Assembly (NCBI GenBank): GCA_010909165.1
Contig: VJWM01000250.1
Coordinates: 160,944-224,943 of the forward strand
Length of the DNA: 64,000 nucleotides
Direction of reading: 5' to 3'
Source: Anthoceros angustus
Taxonomy: Eukaryota; Streptophyta; Anthocerotopsida; Anthocerotales; Anthocerotaceae
Position numbers and translations under genes: made by a program. This document shows positions 1 through 12,049 of the stretch, piece by piece (positions within the stretch are counted from its first letter, which is position 1; every line of letters begins with the position of its first letter). A model generated the notes under the pieces. The model saw only the letters and a list, made by a program, of their open reading frames with translations, was not told where the DNA came from and did not search any database.

Positions 1-415
1 TGACGCCCAGAAATAGATGTGGAGAAATGTTTAGTGTTTTGGGATGGAGGTATGTGAGTGAAAAGACGACAGTAGGCAGTGGTTTGGAACCTACGACGAC
101 ATTCCCATGTATACACAAAGCATGGATTCTTCCCCACCCCGTCCGCCTCGTGATATGTTAATGACCGCTTCCGTCACTGCGGCAAGGGCTGCCCATGTAC
201 CACCCCTTCCTACATTTCTGTGGATGCTGCTGTTTCCCAACCTTGTAGTATCCGTAGGAATGCATCCTATTGTGAGCAGTAATTACGCGGGGCGCATCAC
301 GTCGGCCATGAACAAAGTTGCTCGAAAGGGTGAGATAGGTATGTATACAGAAACCCGTCATCCATGTAGTCCCACAGGAGTGGAGGAGGGATGGTGACGG
401 GGTCGCTGGTCACAG
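1..415. other. Unassigned flank left of element A
   Basis: No recognisable domain, repeat or RNA gene is seen. A 96-codon frame (107-397, +) exists but has no coding character that I recognise. The five bases before the first LTR (411-415) do not match the bases after the right LTR of element A, so no target duplication supports this junction. Confidence 0.5.
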
Positions 416-645
416 TCTGGAAGACCACATGTGCACTAACCCCGCCTCCCAAGTGTCGATGAACGATTTTTTTGTTTTGATGTGTTAGAATAGCAAAAGT
501 GCTTTGAGAATCGCCCCGAGTCGTCTTTTATACGGAATGGTCCTTGGCCCTTGGAGATAATAATAATTTTCGACCTTAGGTTTGACCCCGCAGGGTGGTA
601 GAAATAGAGTCCTTGGGTATTGGGAATTTTAGAATAAAAGGTGTC

Positions 646-652
646 TATATAT
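646..652 (+). promoter_or_regulatory. TATA-like box in LTR of A (5' copy)
   Basis: TATATAT lies in the context GGTGTCTATATATGCTAGG. The same block is conserved at 9833-9839 and 21327-21333 in the other two LTRs, about 210-230 bases from the LTR start, as expected of an LTR promoter. Function is inferred from position and conservation. Confidence 0.5.
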
Positions 653-1289
653 GCTAGGGATGCTCACAATATGCCACGCTTGAGTAGTCAAGTGGGTGGT
701 GGCTAGTTCCACCACGGTGGCCGAGAAACGGACGCATGCACTGTGGGGAATTTACAACCCTAGTGGCGGAGCGGGACTACCACCGGAGCGCAATCGAGAA
801 GGGCACACCCAAAGACTGCGAGGTCGCGACTTTCCGTGAGGGGCCGGAGCGGAGCCAAGAAGAGGGCGCGCACAACCACGCCAGCCAACCGCCTCATTGC
901 AGGAGGAAGGGCGCGACGATCGACAGGCGGCGCGGAGGAGAGAAATCGGCCGCAAGTTCGCGAGGAGCGTGGAAGGAGCGCGAGGGCGGCTCGATTTTTT
1001 TCCGACTAACTGCAGGGTAGTCGAGGTTTTGTTTTTGGGAAACAACGAGAAGGAGATGGCGCCCGAGCCGCGTCAAATCTCACTCACGCAGGGCCCAACA
1101 TGGACCATCGGAAAGTGAGAGCCGGCAGCCCGTGCGTGAGCCGGGTCAAGTTCATGGAGAAGAAATGGTGCTACGATACCGCATTGGTGCAAGAGTGCGC
1201 CAATTAAGGACCAAGTCGCAAGAGGGTGACGCGAGGAAAAGGCCGCAACTGGATTTGGCCCTCTTTCGAGCAAAGGGGCGAGAAGCATC

Positions 1290-3070
1290 AAGATGGGAGC
1301 TTGGTGATTGACCGAAAGAAGACCTTGAGAGCCGCAGCGCCGCCATGAAGCCTCGGGAAGTGAGAGTGAACAATGGGTGACTCGCCAACTCGTGTCTGCA
1401 AATGTGGATTGGCCAAATGGATTTTGTGTTTCCTACGTAACCTAAGTCGGATCATATGGCGGATCACTTCTTGGTTTTTCTTCACGAGGTGGTCAAGGGT
1501 ACACAAATTGATTGGGGAAGGATGATTTTCGAAAGAGCCTGTGAGGAGAAGGCGAATTTACTCTCTCTTCCCTCGGCCCTCCTTGATTTCGCCTTTTCCG
1601 ATTCATGTATTTGCCCGGGTGGTTGAAGTTGGTGTCCGCCCGCATGGTTGGAAGCGTGGAACTCAAGGTAGAAGAGGAGGAATTTAAGGAGGATTCGCAA
1701 GGATTCCAAGCTTGGGAATGCTCCCTCGAAGGTTCTAAGAGGGTGGGAAGTTTCCAAGGGTAAGAAGCGAAGGGAACGGCCGAACGGGGTCGAAAAGGGG
1801 AGGACAGCATAGAGGAGGAACCCAGCCACACCTGTGGTCACCAGTCAAGACTACAGCAGAACGCTGGTAAAGGAGGAAAATAAAAGGAAATGGCAAGTTG
1901 CTCCCTCCTGTGCAGGATGAACGCCGCTAGGGAGAATGAAGCGGGGGAAGAGGCAAGGGCACCAACCCCTAGGAGAGGAGGGGTTAACTTCACAGCCGAG
2001 ACCGCAACGGAGCTCCGGACATTTTTGGCGACATTTCACCGAACCGTCTGGCCGAGGTGGGGATAGAGACACCGTCGCGAGAATTGTTGTGGAGGCGGAT
2101 GGGCAAAGGGACAGCCCAATTTGGGGATTTGGTGGTTTGACTGCCATGGCGACGCAGCGGATCTCCTCGATCAAGCAGCCCATGGCTCTCACAGTGTGCA
2201 AGGCCAACAGGAGAAGTTGCTCAAGGAGAAGTTGGAAAGCCCGAAGGCGAGAGCAAGGCGGCCGAGGAGCGCAGACGGAGTGCGGGCGCCTTATGCAAGG
2301 CATGCAGGGACATGTCCACTCAGCAGAGGCTTAGTAAATCAGTCAAGGGGCGATGCTACAATTGAAGAGCTTCAAGATGAGGTCTCATGAGTCCAGTGAG
2401 AAGCGTGGCGTGGAGAAATTCAAGAAGTCATGAGAGGTACAAGCGGAAAGAGACGGTTAGGGCCGAGTCAAGAGAGAGGTGGCCAAACCAAGAAAGGCCG
2501 AGCGACCACCGCAGGAGCCAAGCAACCACCGGGAAGAACCACCACGGTGGCTAAACCACCACGTGGAACGGGAACCGAGGTGGGGAAGTCACCGAGGAGT
2601 GTCGCAGATGGAGGATGATCCGGAGAATCAACAGCCTGTGGATTGTCCACGGAGGAGAGGGTAAGGACCTCATCGGGGCGATTGTGCCCGGATGAGGATG
2701 CTCATGTCCCCGGCCGCTCGCATGGTGAGCGTGCTCACTCTAAACGCTATGTGGTTGTTGGGGAGGGGCGTAAACCACCGGGTCAGACATCTTGACCGCC
2801 ACAGCGCTACTGGTTCCTTCGAGAGCGGCGCCTATCCTGTGGTGCCGGAAGAGATGAGCGAGGCGCAGCGAGCATGGAGGGAGGAGCACGTATGGTTGTC
2901 CAAATGAGGAGAGAGGGACAATGGACATAGAGTCACAGGAAGGCGCGAGGGAAACTCAAAAGGAGAGTGAGGTGGAGGTTGTGGGGAAAATGATCAGGCG
3001 AGGCCAAGAGCGAGAGGGGTCCCCATGGGCCGAGGGGCGAGGCAAAGAATGAGGCGGCACTGATTTTAGG
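1290..3070 (+). pseudogene. Decayed coding region inside the 5' LTR of A
   Basis: Read across several frames, this stretch gives the same protein-like series as the other two LTRs. First comes a segment with an IDWGRMIFERACEE-like motif (about 1500-1560). Then come an acidic stretch, a coiled-coil-like segment rich in Glu/Lys/Gln (about 2200-2390) and a basic Lys/Pro/Thr-rich segment (about 2460-2620). Last is a tail with an AQRAWREEHVWLS motif followed by Arg/Gly-rich sequence, ending near 3065. The first part resembles the 'putative plant transposon protein' family (PF20167-like); this is from memory and uncertain. Many stops and frameshifts make this copy non-coding as read. Confidence 0.45.
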
Positions 3071-3203
3071 GAGTCGCGATAGCCTAGGACCGGGTTTTTC
3101 GTAGGATAGGGAGTTCCATCACCGAGAGTCATGTTGCTTAGATTGGGCGCCGTGGTAGAGCTACAATTTTAGACACTAAGAGAAGTGAGCGTGTTGGACC
3201 ATG

Positions 3204-3228
3204 TATAAGAGACCCTTTGGGTGTCTCT
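3204..3228. promoter_or_regulatory. Conserved TATAAGAG/hairpin block in LTR
   Basis: A TATAAGAGACC sequence runs straight into an imperfect inverted repeat (GAGACCC, TTT loop, GGGTGTCTC). It recurs at 12179-12203 and, with a shortened loop, at 23996-24016. Conservation through otherwise indel-riddled copies suggests a functional LTR signal such as a second promoter or RNA hairpin. This is inference only. Confidence 0.35.
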
Positions 3229-3960
3229 CAAAGACGATTTCGTGTGTGAACTTCCGTGTATCGAACCGGGGTTGATTGAGACGCCGTCAAGATCAAACGC
3301 GGGCGCACCGCCTTCGTCACAAGAGAGGCCGGAAGATCTCGGATGGTCGAGAGCGAGTGGCCAAGCTCCACGCCGGGGGTAGAGCGCCGAGAAGGGGCGG
3401 GTTGGAATCGAAGGCGAATCGAAGCAGTGAAGGGTTTCTCTTCCTCCCTCCTTCCAACGCTGCCCACTGTGTGTGTTCATTCCATGAGGAGGGGAGGGTG
3501 GCCTGTGGTGAGGTCTGTGGCCCAAGGGAGAGGGGTCTGGCGGTGAGAGGTTCAAGAAGGGGAAAGGCCTGAGGAGAGTGGTTGAGCGGAATAGAGAGGG
3601 GGAAAATGAGAGAGTGAGGGGGAAGGAGCGTAGGATCGCAGAAATTCGGAAGTGAGCGTAGGAGGGAGTGAGTATGTGCGTGTGTGTCCCAAGCCCTGGT
3701 CCGAGTGGAGTCAGACACGCGGCGCCGCGGGGCCTGCTGGTTGAGTCAACACGCGGTGGCGAACGCCACCACGCGAGTCACCAGGGTGAGTCTCCAGTGG
3801 GTTTGGAGAGTGGTGGGTAGGGTAAACGCGTAGGTCTAGAATCCATAGAGATTAGCACATCTTGACACAACACCATTCCCTTGGGATCGAATCCTAGGAC
3901 TATAACGACATAGAGGGTAAATGTGGCCTCTTTGCCTTTGGATGCAAAACCCATTCCACA

Positions 3961-3982
3961 TTTTGGCGCTGGGAATGAAACT
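3961..3982 (+). other. Primer-binding site of A
   Basis: TTTTGGCGCTGGGAATGAAAC immediately follows the LTR end. The TGGCGC core resembles the start of the tRNA-complementary primer sites of many plant Ty3 elements. The same block follows the LTR end in element B (14527-14548). Confidence 0.6.
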
Positions 3983-4039
3983 CAAGGTTATAGGGGACTA
4001 ACCATAGCTTAGGTGTCTAGTTTTGGAGTGTATCTAGTT

Positions 4040-5960
4040 AGGTAGATGGATGCCACGTTGAGTCGAGGGTTCGAGTCAAGTCGAGGGAAAGCCGCCAAGC
4101 CAACACGCCAAGGGAAAGGTTGAAAAGGGTTGCAAACCGCGAGTTGAGGAGGGGTCCAATTGAAGACGACCTGCTGGAAAAAGAAGGTAGATCAACCGAC
4201 GGGGTCCGATCTTGTTGGAGCAAGATCCCAACCTCGGACTTGGGGTACCACCGCCAAGGACCTGACCAATTCCAACCGACCTCTTCCAAAAGTGTGTGTG
4301 AGATCAATCGACCCCAACAACCCGTGGAACCGTTGAGTCACCAACCACCAACATAGCCGTCATGTCCACCACCACCGGTGGTGGTCACCACCAAGCAACC
4401 TTACCTCCATGGGAGAGGGAAGGGGTATGAAGACCCGATGAATTTGTTGAGCGCTTTGAGCAACATTTGCAAAACCAGAAGTAGGAGATGCACAACAGAT
4501 TCATTGTTCTATGGAGTTCTTCGGGGTCCATAAGTGGTATAGGCGATACCTCAAGTTAGCCACACCTCCAACCTATGAAGAAAAAACCGCCTCGAGAAAG
4601 GTTTAGGGGCGACGTGGATATCGTGTTGTCCAAGCTTGAGAGGAAAGAGAAGGAAACCTTGCAAGCTATGTGGAGAGGTTTCACACCACGCGATCAAGTG
4701 GCCTCATTCGAGCAGTGCAATACGGTGGTTCGCTAAAGGCCCGGGTTCTAAGATGGGGGGAAGGTTACAAGCGGAGAAGAATTTGGGCAAGGCTATCAAG
4801 GCGCTAAACTATGAGGAATCCAACCCGCAAGGGAGGAGGAAGGCTAAGAAGGAGAAGAAGAAGCCTGAAGAAGAAAAAGAAGGGATTCATCCTCCCCAAG
4901 GAAGTTCAGGAGCTGTAAGATTCCACGAGTTCCTGAGGAGGAAACGAGTGATGGAGGAGGAATCGCCATGAGGGTCAAATGGAAAAAGAAAAAGAAGGCG
5001 ACGTGGATGGAAAGGACAAGGAGTGCAAGGCAAACAGAGGCGATGTATGCAAAAAGGACGGAACAAAGTAGAAGGGAGGCCGAGGTAGCCAAGAAAGTAG
5101 AACAACAGGGAACAAGATGGAGGAGATGATGGCAAAATTCGAGAAATTCCATCTTAATGCTCAAGGAACATGAGAGGCGAGAGTCACGAACCCACGAGCC
5201 AACCTCTTCTGCTCAACGGTGGGCAGCAGGACACTCCAAAGCTAATTGTCCGACGACAAGGGTACACCGCCGGATATGAGGAAGAGGAGGAAGAGGGTCC
5301 GTGGAAGATACCGATCCGTGGAGGTTCACCAACCCAAGTGTACCCAAAGACCATGTACCCGGCCAACCCACGAATTCCACGGGTAGGCGTCAGAATCACA
5401 AGGGGCAATAACACCAATGGGCACCGCCTTGTGCTACAATTGTCGCAACCTTGACACTATGCTCACAATGCCTTATCCAACTCAAGGCAATGGAGATTTT
5501 GATAAACTATGTCAAGATTAGCAGGGCATTTGGCGGTGAAGTGTGCTCGCCAAAGCCCCAGAAGACGGTGAGGATCACAGCCCACCCGAACGGGAGTTCA
5601 CCGACCAAACCCAAGTCCGGTCCGCCATGCATGTTGAGGATGCACTTATGGCGGTATGGGAGGATGCCGAGATTGGAACCCCGAGGAGCTTGAGGGATTA
5701 GACAGAAGCGATTATTATGGGGAAGCCTCCGCCATGGTCGTTAGAACAAGGAGCACAAAAGCAAAAGAGAGGCGACGTGGGGAAAAAGAAGAAAGGAGGC
5801 GGATACGACCACGGATCGGATGAGGGAGAGAGTGTCGCCACCATGGAAATACCAACACCAAAAGATTTAAAAAAAACAAGTCCCGCAGTGACTTGGATGG
5901 ACCATATGTGCAAAAGAGTGATGCAGACATTGAGTGTTCCAATGCGGAAAGGTGAATGAA
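4040..5960 (+). pseudogene. gag remnant of element A
   Basis: The leader is followed by gag-like sequence in shifting frames. A Lys/Glu-rich stretch spans about 4800-4970. Cys/His-rich sequence spans about 5430-5560, where CYNC is followed by a second degenerate knuckle (GHLAVKC-like when frames are combined), as in the nucleocapsid part of Ty3 gag. The equivalent region of element B is 14650-16150. No single open frame exceeds about 110 codons, so this copy could not make a full gag as read. Stops and frameshifts coincide with short indels relative to B. Confidence 0.55.
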
Positions 5961-6199
5961 GGGTCACGACGAAGCGAAGGGGTGGAACCCCACCGATTTC
6001 AGAGAAAGTTACCGAACCGAGTTAGGGTTTCCACCGACGACGGGGAAGTCATGGATATGATACAAGAAGAATTGGCAAGGAGGCTACGAAAAGGCGGGGT
6101 GTCGATTTCCACCATGTGGGAGTCCACCACCCCACCGAAGGGCCACCGTACTCAAGTCATGACGAACCGGAACCCACACCAACCAAACTCGGATGGCGA

Positions 6200-6720
6200 A
6201 GCGGGCCACCGCTTTTCAATCTCGCCGAGGCCATCATGGACCAACATTTCATGATCACATTGACAACTCCTCCGAGACAATCCGCGTATAGGCAATGATC
6301 GAGGGCGTTAAAAGAGGCGCAACCCAAAAGAGGCGCAATGTTCCTTTCGCCATGGTGAACTTGGTATCCATGGTGGATCAAGGCCCACCAACCTGTGGAA
6401 ATTTCGGATGTGTCATTAAAGGAGTGCCTCGACACGGCCTGTAAATATTATGATGTAAGACACGGCTAGGAAATTGGGCTTGATATTGAACATACTACCA
6501 AGGTTTTGAGGCTGACATGTCCGTAATGGTGCCGTGGGGAACCGACAGTAACGACCATTGGAACCATCCCACTACTTGATTATGTAGTCATCCAAAGAAA
6601 ATCGCCAGTACGGCCCCTAATTGGCCGAACATGGATGTACGATCGCAATGCACGCCAAGGAAGTCGGTTTTAAACCGCTGGAATGGGATCCCAAGACCAA
6701 GGAGGGAAGGATGTGCCTAT
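6200..6720 (+). pseudogene. Aspartic protease remnant of A
   Basis: Sequence before the reverse transcriptase contains an LDT-type motif followed by a GLDIEHT-like segment (about 6475) and an LIGRTWMYD segment (about 6620-6645). The B copy (about 17030-17285) shows the same series more completely, including LDTG, KLGLEIEHT and LIGRTWMYG. These match the retropepsin of Ty3 polyproteins, which cleaves the Gag-Pol precursor. The A copy has several in-frame stops. Confidence 0.5.
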
Positions 6721-6879
6721 CGTGGAGTAAGGACATGTATGCAGTGAAACTCCAATCAAAATGTGGGCTGAGGAGGACACCGGAGAGAGAAGATAGGTTC
6801 CTCGCAACACATCTCAGGGTCGTTACGGTAACAATAAACTCCGCAAGGTAATCCGCCGGATCCCAAGTTGAAAGCAGAG

Positions 6880-8400
6880 AAGCGGAGCTACGCAGCTCAC
6901 GCCGGAGGATTTGTTTAGGGAATGGGGCATGAGAGAAGAGGAATGGAGCCGTAAGAAGGATTCGGGTTAGCACCGCACGAGAGCGCGAGTGGGTACAGCA
7001 TGAAGTCAAGGACGTTGAGGTTCTTCCAGGAAGGTGCTCAAATTCTCCGTAACAATGGATGCGGCGTTGGAGGAAGGAATGAAGCAACAATTCATCGAGC
7101 GCCGAGGTAGACATGAAGGGATCCCCAAAGAATGGGCGAGCATAGGATTGACTGGAACCGTGAGCAATCCGAAGGATTCCACAAGACAAGTTAAACCAAG
7201 TACTCCTCAAGGTAAAGGATCGCTTGGAGATGTCAAGGCGGACGTGATCTATCCTATAGTCAATACCGAATGGGTGGCTCCAATAGTGGTAGTACTAGGC
7301 GCCTGTGCAAAATCCGAGTTTGTCGACCGGAGAAGGTTGAATAAGGTCACCAAGAAGGATCACTTTCCGCTACCCTTCATCGATAATATCCTCGGATCCG
7401 TCGCAGTGTAATGGCGATTCATTCCTAGACGGTACTGGGTATAATCACCGCACCTTAGGGAGAGCGATTGGCCTCGACCGCTTACAACCGATCGGGGACA
7501 TATGCTTACAAGCGCAGCGATTTGGGTTGACGGAGCACCGGGTCCTTCATGCGAGCCATCACAAAATTTTCAAGGACTTCCTCCGACTTTATGGAAGTTT
7601 TCCCGACTACAGATGGGGCCGCAAGGACCATCCGCCGCACCTCCGGCGTTCGGAGCGCCGTCGAGCAACGCAATTATGCCTCGCATCCGTAAAAGTGCTA
7701 CCGCATGTCAAGGAATTCGCTAGCATCAATTTCAAGCCGAGGTATAGAAGTAGATCCGACAAGGTAAAGGTCATCGCCACCCTTAGAGCACCAATAACGC
7801 TAAAGGAACTCCGCGGGTTCCCCGGGATGGTTTGCATTATAGACGCTGCTCCAAATTTCGCCAAGCCGCCCACTAACGAGCTTGTTAAGGAAGGATGGAG
7901 TGGGAATGGACGACGAACGGGAGGAAGCATGTGACTTACGCACCACATCGCTACAGCCCCACGCTAAAAGGACCGGATCGGAGTAAGAAGTTCCACGCTG
8001 CTGATGTTTCAAAGATTTGCAATTGGGTCCCCCCAGCACGGATGAGAAGAAGAAGGATTTTCCGATCTACTATGCCGAGACAACTAACGGACGCGAACGA
8101 AAGTATACCACCACGGAGCGCCAATCGGGAATGGTTTACTCGGTCGAAATTACACTACCTCCTCTCGTATGAATTTGTGTTCCATGTTGACCACTTTGCC
8201 TTGAAACACCTTGTGAATAAACCCGACCTTTCGGACGACGCATCACTGGATCTTGCCGCCTGTGAGTTTACCTTCTGGGAAACGAGAGAGGTAGGAAGCA
8301 TATCAATGCCGACTTCATATCTCGATTGAAAACAGGAAGGTGGGGACCAGAAGACGACTTTCCGATGAGACACTTTCTAGGAGTTAAAACCAACGAGTGA
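6880..8400 (+). pseudogene. Reverse transcriptase and RNase H remnant of A
   Basis: Frame 7034-7411 gives the N-terminal fingers of Ty3 reverse transcriptase, with YPIVNTEWVAPIVVV and RRLNKVTKKDHFPLPFID motifs. Downstream frames continue the family order, with an F(L)DG segment near 7415, a DFLRLYG stretch near 7570 where the catalytic DD block should lie, and TLKELRGFPGM near 7800. RNase H follows (7895-8329), with YEFVFHVDHFALKHLVNK and a C-terminal EFTF segment. The element once copied its RNA into DNA. Now at least four frame changes separate the pieces. B carries the same region in duplicate. Confidence 0.75.
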
Positions 8401-8639
8401 AGCCCGCCGAAGGAGGAGAGCCGATCGATTGAGAAGGGAGGTGGCTTCTAAGACCAACATATCGAGATATACGATTATCTTGGCACGGGCCAAATTCCTC
8501 CACATCTTTCCAAGACATGATTCAAAGCGTTTGTCCACTACTCCGCACTATTCACACGGCACAATATGAATTTATACCGAGTCATCCCGACGGCAGGAGC
8601 GGTTATGGGTACGCACTCAAGTGAGCGAGTCCCGAGCTC

Positions 8640-9580
8640 TTTACACGAAGAAGAGGCGGAGGTCATTATGCCGCATGTCACATGCGTGAAAATTTTGAGG
8701 TCGGCTATTGGTGGCCTACAATGTACAAGGATGCCAAGGAGTTCGTGAAGCGCGACGCTTGCCAAAGGGTCGGCAAGCCAACAAAGAACAACCCAATGGC
8801 CCCTTGTCCCCATACTTGCACCGCACCATTCGAGAAATGGGGAATCGATTTTGTCGACCCTATCCACAAAACCAAGGCTCGCCAAAACCAATACATCCCG
8901 TGGCCAGACATCAGACGGATGGTAGAAGCACGTGCATCGCCGGTAGATTCGCGCACGCCGTCCGCGATTCTGCTCGAGCAAATCATCACCGATATGGTCG
9001 TCACCGGAGCCGCCGATGAGGAACACATTTCACAATCGTAATCTCCAACATGACCAACCACTTCAACGTCAGCTGTGAAGTCCACGCCTTTATAACCCAA
9101 AAGCCAATGGCCGAAAAGGCAAATGGCTTGTTGTGCAAGATCCTAACCAAACTCACCGGCTATGCGTATGATCGATATGAAATCGCATTCAAGACTGGGC
9201 ATTGACCGGAAAAGTGACAACGCAAAGAAACCCAGACATCTTACTTACGGCATTCATGCCAATAGAATTCAAGTTCCCACCGAGAATACAGAACCAAGTC
9301 GAATGCCAAGGAAAGTCATTGAAAGGTTGGTGGGTTTCGACACACGAGAGAGAACAAGCCTCCAAGTTATGCGGATGTCCAAAAGGAGGAAGGACACAAA
9401 GAGATTGAAGCCAAGAATACGTTGTTCCCGGGATCCGCTTTACTATACGATAACCGATACATGCATTTGTAAATTACATCTCGATGGATGGGGCCCTTCG
9501 TAGTTTCGAAGACAGATCAATTCAACTCCAAGATTTTAGTGGCTCACCGCCAACGCCAACGCGGGTCAAGAAATATTACT
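8640..9580 (+). pseudogene. Integrase remnant of A
   Basis: Frame 8682-9041 reads a GYWWPTMYKDAKEF segment followed by KRDACQRVGKPTKNN (the zinc-binding Cys pair of the HHCC domain) and FEKWGIDFVDPI at the start of the DDE catalytic core. Past 9020 the frame is broken. About 9400-9540 corresponds to the C-terminal GPY/F-type segment that is intact in element B (20832-21065). The integrase would insert the cDNA; this copy is non-functional as read. Confidence 0.7.
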
Positions 9581-9604
9581 AATAAGTTGGCGAGGACGCC
9601 AACA

Positions 9605-9620
9605 AATGAGAAGGGAGTAT
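9605..9620 (+). other. Polypurine tract of A
   Basis: AAATGAGAAGGGAGTA directly precedes the 3' LTR start. The same tract precedes the LTR of B at 21095-21110, where it reads AATGAGAAGGGGAGTA. It would prime plus-strand synthesis. Confidence 0.65.
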
Positions 9621-9832
9621 GTGGAAGACCACATGTGCACTAACCCCGCTCCCAAGTGTGAACGATTTTTTTGTTTTGTGTTAGAATAGCAAAGTGCTTT
9701 GAGAATCGTCGAGTCGTCTTTTATACGGAATGGTCCTTGGAGATTAATAATAATTTTTCGACCTTAGGTTTGACCCCAGAGGGGGTAGAAATAGAGTCCT
9801 TGGGTATTGGGAATTTTAGAATAAAAGGTGTC

Positions 9833-9839
9833 TATATAT
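9833..9839 (+). promoter_or_regulatory. TATA-like box in LTR of A (3' copy)
   Basis: TATATAT lies in the same conserved context as at 646-652. Confidence 0.45.
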
Positions 9840-10399
9840 GCTAGGGATGCTCACAATATGCCAGAGTAGTCAAGTGTGGTGGCTAGTTCCACCACGGTGG
9901 CCGAGAAACGGACGCATGCACTGTGGGAATTTACAACCCTAGTGGCGGAGCGGGACTACCATGGAGCGCAATCGAGAAGGGAAGGGCACACCCAAAGACC
10001 GCGAGGTCGCGACTTTCCGTGAGGGGCTGAGCGGAGCGCAGAAGAGGGGCGCATACACCACGCCAGCCAAATGGCTCACTGCGGAAGAGGAAGGGCGCCG
10101 GAGGAGGCGTGAAGGAGCGCGCGAGGGCGGCTCGATTTTTTTTCTCACCGTAATCGCAGGGTAGTCGAGGTTTTGTTTTGGGAAGACAACGAGAAGGAGA
10201 TGGCGCCCGAGCCGCGCCAAATCTCACTCACGCAGGGGCCCAACATGGACCATCGGAAAGTGAGAGAGCACGTGTGAGCCGGGCCTCAAGTTCATGGAGA
10301 AGAAATGGTGCACCCGCATTGGTGCAAGAGTGCGCCCGCAATTAAGGACCAAGTCGCAAGAGGGTGACGCGAGGAAAAGGCCGCAGACTGGATTTGGCC

Positions 10400-12049
10400 T
10401 CTTCGAAAGCAGTGTAAGAAGCATAAGATGGGAGCTTGGTGATTGACCCCAGAAGAAGACCTTGAAACGGCCGCGCCATGAAGCCTGGGAAGTGAGAGTG
10501 AACAATGGTCGGGTGACTCGCCAACTCGTGGTTCGTGGTGGGGATTGGCCAAATGGATTTTGTGTTTCCTGCGTAACCGAAGCGGATCATATGGCGGATC
10601 ACTTGGTTTTTCTTCACGAGGTGGTCAAGGGTACACAAATTGATTGGGGAAGGATGATTTTCGAAAGAGCCTGTGAGGAGAAGGCGAATTTACTCTCCTT
10701 CCCTCGGCCCTCCTTGATTTCACCTTTTCTCGATTCATGTATTTGCGCATTCGTGTGTTTAACGAGTTGAAGTCGCGGTCCCCGCATGGTTGGAAGCCGT
10801 GGAACTCAAGGTAGAAGAGGAGGAATTTAAGGAGGATTCTGCAAGATTCCGTGAAGTTGGGAATGCGCCCGAAGATCTAAGGAGGGTGGGAAGTTCATGG
10901 GCAAGAACGGAAAGGGCAGCACCCTCGAGAGGGGAAGAGAAGGGAGACACCAACAGGGAGGTTAACCCACACCAACCGTACTGGTGGGGATAGGATCAGA
11001 CACAGAATTGGAGGCGGATGGGCAAAGGGACAAATTTGGGATTTGGTGGTTTGACTTCGCCATGGCATGACGCAGATCTCCTCGATCAAGCCCATGGCTC
11101 ACCGCCGAGTGTGCAAGGCCAACAGGAGAAGTTGCTCAAGGAGAAGTTGGAAAGCCCGGAAGGCGAGAGCAAGGCGCCGAGGAGCGCAGACGGAGTGCGG
11201 CCTTATGCAAGGCACAGAGCGTTAAGGCACATGTCCACCCAGAAGCTTTAGTAAATCAGTCAAGGGGCGATGCTACAATTGAAGAGCTGATGAGGTCTCG
11301 CGAGTCCAGGAGTGGAAGCGATGGCGCCTTGAGAAATTTCGGGGAGAGATACAAGCGGAAAGAGACGAAGCTAGCCGTAGTCAAGAGAGAGGTGGCCAAA
11401 CCAAGAAAGGCCGAGCAATGCCACCGCAGAGCCAAGCAACCACCGGGGAAGTAACCACCACGGTGGCTAAACCAGCCACCGCCGGAACGGGAACCGAGGT
11501 GGGGAAGTCACCGGCTGGAGTGTCGCAGATGGAGGGATGATCCCGAGAATCAAGCAGCCGCCTGGATTGTCCACGGAGGAGAGGGTAAGGACCTCAGATC
11601 GAAGGGCGACAGTTACGGCGTCCGGATGAGGATGCTCATGTCCTGCCGCCGCATGGTGAGCGTGCTCACTCTAAACGTGTATGTGGTTGTTGGGACAGAG
11701 GGGCGTAAACCACCGGTCAGACATCTTGACCGCCATGGCGTGCCACTGGTTCCTTCGATAGGAGCGGCGCCTATCCTCCGCAAGTGGTGCCGGAAGAGAT
11801 GAGCGAGGCGCAGCGAGCATGGAGGGAGGAGACATGGTATGGTTGTCCGAGGAGGAGCGGACAATGGACATAGAGGTCACAAAGGCGCAACGTCCGCGGA
11901 AGGCGCGAGGGTCAGCAAAGGAGAGTGAGGTGGAGGTTGTGGGGAAAATCGCTGATCAGGCGAGGTCAAGAGCGAGAGGGGTCCCCATGGGCCGAGGCAA
12001 GAATCGCGGAGGCGGCAGCGCTGATTTTAGGGGAGTCGCGATAGCCTAG
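10400..12049 (+). pseudogene. Decayed coding region inside the 3' LTR of A
   Basis: Successive open pieces give the same product as in the other LTRs. 10462-10770 contains HEVVKGTQIDWGRMIFERAC and then a FPRPSLISPF segment. 10790-10993 begins with an acidic ELKVEEEEFKEDS segment. About 11100-11310 encodes a coiled-coil-like QQEKLLKEKLES stretch. 11819-12049 is an open 76-codon piece, acidic and then Arg/Gly-rich, ending in a stop. The first piece resembles the plant transposon-protein family PF20167 from memory. The region lies wholly within the LTR, so each element carries it twice. Frame breaks coincide with short indels against the other copies. Confidence 0.45.

Larger units (their letters stand above)
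416..3960 (+). repeat. 5' LTR of element A
   Basis: This is the first of three full-length LTR copies in the window; the others are 9621-12980 and 21111-24911. Long blocks are identical to the 9621 copy, but they are separated by many 1-12 base insertions and deletions. It carries a TATA-like box at 646-652, a degenerate coding region at about 1290-3070, a conserved hairpin at 3204-3228 and a GGTGG/CCACC-rich stretch at about 3730-3810. It ends at CCATTCCACA next to the primer site. Confidence 0.85.

Noticed and set aside
107-397. 96-codon + ORF at the left edge
   Set aside because: No recognised motif, an overlapping minus ORF of similar length, and no supporting signals.
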